DNA of 10,236 nt from an uncultured Oscillospiraceae bacterium. Its GTDB lineage: Bacteria; Bacillota; Clostridia; Oscillospirales; Oscillospiraceae. The notes beneath the pieces are model-generated. The model ran no database searches and was not told the origin of the DNA. It saw only the letters and a list, made by a program, of their open reading frames with translations. Shown here in pieces: positions 5,679-10,236 of this stretch (position 1 is the stretch's first letter; each line of letters opens with the position of its first letter). The stretch covers positions 1 to 10,236 of the forward strand of contig CAAEDD010000208.1 in assembly GCA_900754515.1 (NCBI GenBank). The letters are read 5' to 3'. Both the position numbers and the translations under genes were made by a program.

Positions 5679-5995
5679 TAGTTCTTGCAGAGTTGATGGC
5701 GGCGCTCCGGCGTTTATGTTCTGATAACGCGGCCTTTTTCCCGGTGGGTTCAACTTCCCTTTGGGGAATGTCTACCTTGCCAACAAAGTTAATGAAAATG
5801 TCAATTTCCTTTGTTCGGCTTGCCCCTTTGACCTCGTCTTGGCAAATGAGGTTTTTTTACAGACTCATTTATCATGGTCGGGGTCAACGAGGAAAAGTCC
5901 GTATTTTTTCTGACAAGAGCGAGAAATTTTTCAGCGTTGATGGTTTCCCGTGCTGCGTTGTGCGAGATAAGTAAGAGGGCGGGGCAGAGCTCCAA
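5671..5995 (-). pseudogene. C-terminal relic of a TnpX-like large serine recombinase, frameshifted
   Basis: Two minus-strand frames together give a coherent C-terminal segment. The first frame (5995 to about 5853) reads ARETINAEKFLALVRKNTDF and then SSLTPTMINESVKK. The second frame (about 5858 to stop TAA at 5673-5671) reads GASRTKEIDIFINFVGKVDI, PQREVEPTGKK and AALSEHKRRSAAINSARTMV. The pattern EKFLALVRK-TD-LTP followed by EIDIFINFVGK-DIP is characteristic of the C-terminal DUF4368 region of Tn4451 TnpX-type recombinases. The frames meet at a run of seven A residues (minus strand; T7 at 5852-5858 on +); removing one A restores a continuous reading. The catalytic N-terminal resolvase domain is absent and the upstream edge has only a TTG start, so this is a remnant. 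It marks a former transposon or conjugative element. Confidence 0.68.
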
Positions 5996-6023
5996 GAATT
6001 AATGGATTTTTAACAGGGCTTTT

Positions 6024-6031
6024 GGTATACT
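6024..6031 (+). promoter_or_regulatory. Probable promoter of the SPFH/zinc-ribbon/TPM operon
   Basis: An extended -10, TGG followed by TATACT (6026-6031). The -35 region 17 nt upstream (TGGATT) matches poorly. Transcription would start near 6038, about 50 bases before ATG 6089. The weak -35 may mean an activator or alternative sigma input, but this is a guess. Confidence 0.5.
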
Positions 6032-6088
6032 CATACATGAATACCGGTACAAATAATGCTTAGAGACATTTTGAAAGGGGTCAAGTAC

Positions 6089-7411
6089 ATGGGACTTATT
6101 CGCGCAGGACTCAGCGCCGCAGGAGGTGTGTTGGCGGACCAGTGGAAGGAGTATTTTTATTGCGACGCCATTGACGGAGATACTCTCATGGTAAAAGGAG
6201 AGAAAAAGATATCAGGGTTTTCCTCCAACCGCCGTGGCAGGGACAACATCATATCCAAAGGCTCAGTGATTGCGGTGGCCGACGGTCAGTGTATGATAAT
6301 TGTGGATAACGGCCGGATCGCGGAGCTCTGCGCTCTGCCCGGAGAGTTTATCTATGACAGCTCCACGGAGCCCAGCATTTTCTCCGGCGATCTGGGCGAG
6401 GGGATTGCTGAGACCTTTAAAAATATAGGCAGGCGCTTTACCTTTGGCGGTGAGCCGCCGAAAGATCAGCGGGTATACTATATCAACACCAAGGAGCTGG
6501 TGGGCAATAAGTACGGCACACCTTCCCCAGTGCCATTCAGGGTGGTGGATCAGAGAGCAGGGCTGGATGTGGATATTTCCATCCGTTGTTTCGGTGAGTA
6601 CAGCTACCGCATCTGTGATCCGATTTTGTTTTACACAAATGTGTGCGGCAATGTTGGGGACGAGTTCAGGCGAGATAGCATTGACGGACAGCTGAAAAGT
6701 GAGCTGCTTACAGCTCTGCAGCCTGCCTTCGCGAAAATCTCCCAGATGGGTATACGCTACAGCGCCCTTCCAGGTCATACTATGGAGATAGCACAGGCTC
6801 TCAATGATGTGCTCTCTCCTAAATGGCGGGAGCTGAGGGGCCTGGAGATAGTCTCCTTCGGCGTCAGCAGCGTGAAGGCCAGTGAAGAAGACGAGCAGAT
6901 GATAAAGGATATGCAGCGTAGTGCAGCCTTCATGGACCCCACCCGTGCTGCTGCTCACCTTGTGGGAGCTCAGGCTCAGGCTATGCAGGATGCGGCCAAG
7001 AATCAGGCCGGAGCCGCCATGGGATTCATGGGCATGAACATGGCCGGTGCTGCCGGTGGGATGAGCGCCCAGAACCTGTACCAGATGGGTTCGCAGATGA
7101 GTTATCAGAAGCCGGAACAGCCGGCGGAGCAGAGCGCTCCAACTGCTGACAGCTGGAAGTGCGGTTGCGGTACTGTGGCTACCGGAAAGTTCTGCCCGGA
7201 GTGTGGGGCAAAGAGGCCTGAGAACGGCTGGATATGCAGCTGCGGCACCGTGAATAAGGGCAAGTTCTGCACCGAATGTGGTGCAAGAAAGCCCGCGGGA
7301 GTTCCCCAGTATAAATGCGACAAGTGCGGCTGGGAGCCTGCCGACCCAACGAATCCTCCGAAATTCTGCCCGGAGTGCGGCGACCCCTTTGATGACGGGG
7401 ATATTGTATGA
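6089..7411 (+). CDS. SPFH-domain (virion core protein-like, YdjI family) protein with three C-terminal zinc ribbons
   Basis: A 440-residue cytoplasmic protein with no signal peptide or membrane span. The N-terminal part begins GLIRAGLSAAGGVLADQWKE and contains GKGSVIAVADGQC-like (SKGSVIAVADGQCMII), GEFIYDSSTEPSIF and RVYYINTKEL; with residues to about 270 it matches the SPFH/virion-core-like family of Bacillus YdjI. SPFH proteins form oligomeric rings or scaffolds on membranes. A Gly/Ala/Met-rich linker (about 285-345) leads to three zinc ribbons: CGCGT-CPECG (from about 358), CSCGT-CTECG (from about 383) and CDKCGW-CPECG (from about 410). The start is ATG 6089, with AAAGGGG eight bases before it; an in-frame ATG at 6056 has no ribosome site. 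First of three tightly spaced genes. YdjI is known to work with YdjG, YdjH and PspA in Bacillus membrane-stress biology. Confidence 0.85.
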   Translation: MGLIRAGLSAAGGVLADQWKEYFYCDAIDGDTLMVKGEKKISGFSSNRRGRDNIISKGSVIAVADGQCMIIVDNGRIAELCALPGEFIYDSSTEPSIFSGDLGEGIAETFKNIGRRFTFGGEPPKDQRVYYINTKELVGNKYGTPSPVPFRVVDQRAGLDVDISIRCFGEYSYRICDPILFYTNVCGNVGDEFRRDSIDGQLKSELLTALQPAFAKISQMGIRYSALPGHTMEIAQALNDVLSPKWRELRGLEIVSFGVSSVKASEEDEQMIKDMQRSAAFMDPTRAAAHLVGAQAQAMQDAAKNQAGAAMGFMGMNMAGAAGGMSAQNLYQMGSQMSYQKPEQPAEQSAPTADSWKCGCGTVATGKFCPECGAKRPENGWICSCGTVNKGKFCTECGARKPAGVPQYKCDKCGWEPADPTNPPKFCPECGDPFDDGDIV

Positions 7412-7431
7412 TTTTTTGAGAGGTAGAGTCT

Positions 7432-8535
7432 ATGGCTGCGGAAGCAACTAACTACCAATGCCCATCCTGCACAGGTCCTCTCCACTATTCCGGAGAAAGC
7501 GGCATGCTGGAGTGTGAATACTGCGGAAGTAAGTTCGAAGTCTCGGAAATAGAAAAGCTGTATGCTTACAAAGACGATGAGAAGACGTGGACAGAAGACC
7601 GGGAGCAGGAATTAGACGGCGAAGAGGATCAGGGCGAATATGCCACCGGTGCAGAGCGCTGGGAAGCAAAGGGCATGAAAGCCTATAGCTGTCCATCCTG
7701 CGGAGCGGAGCTGGTCTGTGACGAAACTACGGCGGCCACCAGCTGCCCCTACTGCGGCAATCCCAGTATTATTTCTGAACAGTTTGCGGATATGCTCAGG
7801 CCCGACTATGTGCTGCCTTTCAGGCTGGACAAGCAGAGGGCCAAGGAGGCCCTGAAGAAATATTACAAGGGAAAGATGCTGCTGCCCGGCAGCTTTTCCA
7901 GGGAAAACCACATTGATGAGATAAAGGGTGTCTATGTGCCCTTCTGGCTGTATGATGCCGAAGCGGATGCTGACATAAGCTATGCGGCTACCAGGGTATT
8001 CAGTATCGTGAGGGGCGATGAGCGTATTACCACTACGGAGCATTACCTGCTGCGCCGGGCAGGCACCGTGAGGTTCGAGCGGATTCCGGTGGACGGCTCC
8101 AGCAAGATGCCAGACGCTCACATGGATGCCATTGAGCCCTTTGACTACAGCGAGCTGAAGGACTTTTCCACTGCCTACCTGCCGGGATTTCTGGCGGACA
8201 AGTACGATGTGGACGCCAAAGAATGCGGCAAGAGGGCTGACGAACGGGCCAGAAATACGGCTGTGGCGGTGATGCGGGACAGCGTGATTGGCTACAACAC
8301 CTGTATAAGCACCAGGGAAACCGTGCGTCTGCAGCGCAAAAACGTGAGATATGCCCTGATGCCGGTGTGGATGCTCAGCACCCGGTGGAAGGGAAAAAAC
8401 TTCCTCTTTGCCATGAACGGGCAGACGGGCCGGCTTGTAGGAGATCTGCCCATATCCTGGGTAAAGTTTGCCGCGTGGTTTGCGGGAATCTCCCTGCCGC
8501 TGATGGGGCTTATGTATCTGTTGCTGGGGGGCTGA
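7432..8535 (+). CDS. Double zinc-ribbon, C-terminally membrane-anchored protein (YdjG-like)
   Basis: A 367-residue protein. Two TFIIB-type zinc ribbons occupy the N-terminus: CPSC (10-13) with CEYC (28-31), and CPSC (87-90) with CPYC (105-108). They are separated by an acidic linker (about 48-80). A conserved beta-rich region follows from about 124: RPDYVLPFRLDKQRAKEAL, IKGVYVPFWLYDAEADA, PDAHMDAIEPFDYSELKDF, PVWMLSTRWKGKNFLFAMNG. One hydrophobic segment (about 344-365) ends the protein, giving a probable tail anchor with the ribbons in the cytoplasm. This architecture is that of Bacillus YdjG, which with YdjH forms a membrane platform reported to recruit PspA. GAGAGGT lies seven bases before the ATG and the gap to the upstream gene is 20 bases. 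The ribbons may bind partner proteins rather than DNA. Confidence 0.82.
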   Translation: MAAEATNYQCPSCTGPLHYSGESGMLECEYCGSKFEVSEIEKLYAYKDDEKTWTEDREQELDGEEDQGEYATGAERWEAKGMKAYSCPSCGAELVCDETTAATSCPYCGNPSIISEQFADMLRPDYVLPFRLDKQRAKEALKKYYKGKMLLPGSFSRENHIDEIKGVYVPFWLYDAEADADISYAATRVFSIVRGDERITTTEHYLLRRAGTVRFERIPVDGSSKMPDAHMDAIEPFDYSELKDFSTAYLPGFLADKYDVDAKECGKRADERARNTAVAVMRDSVIGYNTCISTRETVRLQRKNVRYALMPVWMLSTRWKGKNFLFAMNGQTGRLVGDLPISWVKFAAWFAGISLPLMGLMYLLLGG

Positions 8536-8540
8536 GGTAA

Positions 8541-9329
8541 ATGAGAAAAAAACTGATTATTGCCCTGCTGCTGTGCCTGTGCATGTTGATGCCCCTGGGA
8601 GGTTCAGCCCTGGCCGCGGGCCAGGAGGCGATCCCGTATGTAGTGGATGAGGCCGGGATACTCAGTGGGGACGAGGAGGATGCTCTGGAAGAGAGTGCCT
8701 CGGAGATTGCCGACAGATATGCTTGTGCCCCCTACATACTGACGGTGGATGATTACACCCGGTATGGCAGCGGAGATATATTTGACACAGCCATGGACAT
8801 CTATGAGTATCTGGGCCTGGGATACGGTCAGGGAAAAGACGGGCTTCTCCTGCTGCTTAGCATGGAGGACAGAGACTATGCCCTGGTGACTTACGGGAAC
8901 TTTACCCACAGTGCTTTTACGGACTATGGTCAGGAGCATTTGACGGACATTTTCCTGGAATTTTTCCGCAGGGACGACTGGTACGGCGGCTTTGAGAGTT
9001 ACCTAAATACTTCTGCCGACCTTATGGAACAGGCTGTGGCCGGAAAACCCTATGATGTTGGTTCGGCGCCCAAGGGGTTTAACTTTCTTATTATTCTTAT
9101 CCCTCTGGTTATAGCCTCCGTGGTTTGCGGTATCTTTGCCTTTCAGATGAAGAATGCGCGGCTCAGTACCGAGGCCAGAGACTACGTACCCGGCGACGGG
9201 GTGAATATGCGGATTGTTCAGGACACATTTACCCATCGTAGCGTGATGCGCCAGAGAATAAACACTCAGAAGTCCGGCGGCACCAGCATAAACAGCAGGG
9301 GTTTTTCCGGACGCAGCGGGAAGTTTTAA
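8541..9329 (+). CDS. TPM-domain membrane protein (YdjH/YgcG-like)
   Basis: A 262-residue protein. Residues 1-25 are a signal peptide (MRKK, a Leu/Cys-rich core, cleavage likely after SALA). Residues about 32-168 form a TPM (TPM_phosphatase) domain: YVVDEAGILSGDEEDALEE, ADRYACAPYILTVDDY, GYGQGKDGLLLLLSMEDRDYALVTYGN. One membrane helix follows (about 180-202), then a basic cytoplasmic tail of about 60 residues rich in Arg, Ser and Gly. The TPM domain would face outside and the tail inside. Family members have been given phosphatase or chaperone roles elsewhere; no catalytic role can be claimed here. Its ribosome site (GAGGTA) overlaps the stop codon of the YdjG-like gene, with a five-base gap, so the two are translationally coupled, in keeping with a shared complex. 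Confidence 0.85.
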   Translation: MRKKLIIALLLCLCMLMPLGGSALAAGQEAIPYVVDEAGILSGDEEDALEESASEIADRYACAPYILTVDDYTRYGSGDIFDTAMDIYEYLGLGYGQGKDGLLLLLSMEDRDYALVTYGNFTHSAFTDYGQEHLTDIFLEFFRRDDWYGGFESYLNTSADLMEQAVAGKPYDVGSAPKGFNFLIILIPLVIASVVCGIFAFQMKNARLSTEARDYVPGDGVNMRIVQDTFTHRSVMRQRINTQKSGGTSINSRGFSGRSGKF

Positions 9330-9340
9330 TATGACAGAAT

Positions 9341-9375
9341 AAGAAGACAGGTGCAGTCTGCGCCTGCCTTCTTTG
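9341..9375 (+). terminator. Terminator of the SPFH/zinc-ribbon/TPM operon
   Basis: A long, slightly imperfect stem (9341-9355 with 9359-9373; one A-C mismatch and one G-T pair) with a very tight loop, starting 11 bases after the stop. The stem runs into CTTCTTTG, so the T-tract is short. Termination is likely but may be leaky. Confidence 0.65.
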
Positions 9376-9714
9376 TATATGGCCAGAAAGACTGTGGCCT
9401 CCATGTTTTAATCTGCTGCGATTTTTAAAGTTACGGGAACGAAATAAGGGGAACTTAATGACATCAAATACTCCCACGTTGACCGCTGTAAAACAGATGC
9501 AATGCATGGCTGTACTTATCGCTGCTTTGTGGATGACGGTGACAGATAACCAACGGGGACTGAAAAGCTGACGCAGGGCAAGTACAGACGGCTGCAGGGA
9601 AAGTAAGCTCTGTTAAAGGAAGAACAGAAAATTCTGAAAAAATTTTTTTAGATAACCGCACATTCTGTATCCCTGAACTGTTATGCATAATGAGAGGAGG
9701 TCTTGAGGGCGACC
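9376..9714 (+). other. Gene-poor leader region upstream of the ECF sigma gene
   Basis: About 340 bases without a convincing gene. A 37-codon frame (ATG 9458 to TGA 9571, beginning MTSNTPTLTAV) has a fair ribosome site, AAGGGGA, five bases ahead, but no recognisable family. Downstream are CAGAA-AA-TTCTG (a small palindrome near 9626-9637), a run A6T7, and the perfect 10-bp palindrome TTATGCATAA (9681-9690) just before AGAGGAGG. I see no consensus SigA promoter. The A/T run followed by GATAACCGCACATTCTGTAT would be the place to look for an ECF-type, autoregulated promoter. Confidence 0.4.
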
Positions 9715-10167
9715 ATGGATCTGGAAGAACAATATGACAAAATATACCGCTACTGCTATTTCAAGGTCCGCCGGCGTGAAACAGCAGAGGACATTACTCA
9801 AGAAACCTTTCTTCGTTTTTTTGAGAGCAAGAGATATATAAGCAGAGGGCAGTCCCTGCAATATTTATATACGATTGCACGTAATCTTTGCTCCGATGAA
9901 TACAGGAGACAAAAAACAGAACCGCTTGAGGATGAAACAGCGGGAAATTATTCTGACGATAACATGATAACGCAGATTTCCGTCAGAGCCACGCTGTCAG
10001 AACTGGACGAAACGGACAGAGAATTGCTGCTGCTCCGATATGTAAATGAAGTGCCTGTCAATGTTATAAGCAAACTATACGGCATTTCCCGTTTTTCTGT
10101 TTACCGAAAAATTTCAAAAGCGGCTAAAGAGTTGAAGAGCAGGCTTGGAAAGGAGGATTTCCTGTGA
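9715..10167 (+). CDS. ECF-type RNA polymerase sigma factor
   Basis: A 150-residue sigma-70 family factor with only regions 2 and 4. Region 2 (about 5-66) includes YDKIYRYCYFKVRRRETAED, ITQETFLRFF and YLYTIARNLCSDEYRRQ. An acidic linker follows (about 67-85). Region 4 (about 93-145) includes LSELDETDRELLLLRYVNEV and the helix-turn-helix VISKLYGISRFSVYRKISKAAKELKSRL. Such factors direct polymerase to a small regulon, often including their own operon, and are usually held inactive by a membrane-bound partner. The start is ATG 9715, with GAGG six bases ahead. A TTG at 9703 is too close to the AGAGGAGG at 9693-9700. The last bases overlap the next start codon (GTG 10164), so the two are coupled. 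The gene is visibly more AT-rich than the operon before it, suggesting separate ancestry. Confidence 0.9.
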   Translation: MDLEEQYDKIYRYCYFKVRRRETAEDITQETFLRFFESKRYISRGQSLQYLYTIARNLCSDEYRRQKTEPLEDETAGNYSDDNMITQISVRATLSELDETDRELLLLRYVNEVPVNVISKLYGISRFSVYRKISKAAKELKSRLGKEDFL

Positions 10168-10236
10168 ACAGGAATACAAAAAAACTCTTGAGAGAGTGTT
10201 TTGCCGCGCCGGAACCTCAAAAAAAGGAAGCTTTTA
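10164..10236 (+). CDS. N-terminus of a protein coupled to the ECF sigma gene (partial; possible anti-sigma or membrane partner)
   Basis: Begins at GTG 10164, overlapping the sigma stop codon (GTGA), with AGGAGG (10151-10156) seven bases ahead. It runs off the right edge after 24 codons. The visible part is MNRNTKKLLRECFAAPEPQK followed by KEAF: basic and soluble, with no membrane segment yet. Genes directly after ECF sigma factors usually encode their anti-sigma factor or the regulated membrane protein, and a short cytoplasmic N-terminus before a membrane helix is typical. That role is inferred from position only. Confidence 0.7.
   Translation, partial: MNRNTKKLLRECFAAPEPQKKEAF

Noticed and set aside
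5492..5974. 160-codon + strand frame over the graveyard region
   Set aside because: It runs antisense to the sigma N-terminus and the recombinase relic, both of which have recognisable protein sequence on the minus strand.
1..10236. CRISPR array, insertion sequence ends or long direct repeats
   Set aside because: No regularly spaced repeats or paired terminal inverted repeats were seen on reading through both strands.

Overview
The window looks like chromosomal DNA from an anaerobic, spore-forming Clostridia-type Firmicute. A moderately GC-rich gut Oscillospiraceae relative would fit, but this is inference. The reasons are SpoIIP and a SleB-type cell-wall hydrolase, a PerR-type regulator beside a reverse rubrerythrin and a rubredoxin, near-consensus SigA promoters (TTGAAA-17-TATCAT, TTGCAA-17-TATAAT, TTGAAA-17-TATAAT), AGGAGG ribosome sites and hairpin/T-tract terminators.

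Layout. (1) Positions 1-62 hold the tail of an unidentified + strand gene, closed by a bidirectional terminator shared with the convergent operon. (2) A minus-strand operon (2011 to 152) encodes a TSCPD-domain protein, a lipoprotein with a SleB-type hydrolase domain, and RsmG. It has a strong promoter at 2074-2046. (3) Divergent from it is spoIIP (2146-3240). (4) An oxidative-stress block follows: a PerR-like regulator with a palindromic operator at its own start site, then a reverse rubrerythrin and a 44-residue rubredoxin sharing one promoter and one terminator. (5) A tRNA-Gly(CCC) has its own promoter and terminator. (6) A minus-strand graveyard (5028-5995) holds an ECF-type sigma factor gene collapsed onto the C-terminus of what was probably its downstream partner, next to a frameshifted C-terminal relic of a TnpX-like large serine recombinase. 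(7) A three-gene + strand operon (6089-9329) encodes an SPFH/virion-core-like protein with three C-terminal zinc ribbons, a double zinc-ribbon membrane-anchored protein, and a TPM-domain membrane protein. This is the gene set of Bacillus YdjI, YdjG and YdjH, but in a different order and without an adjacent pspA. (8) After a gene-poor, AT-richer stretch, an intact ECF sigma gene overlaps the start of a gene that runs off the window.

How they fit together. The PerR/rubrerythrin/rubredoxin block is a peroxide defence unit. The YdjI/G/H-like operon is probably a membrane-stress or membrane-domain complex. Two ECF modules, one dead and one intact, flank it. The dead one and the recombinase relic suggest an old integration followed by deletion. 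The most novel parts are the reorganised zinc-ribbon/SPFH/TPM operon and the collapsed sigma/partner chimera.
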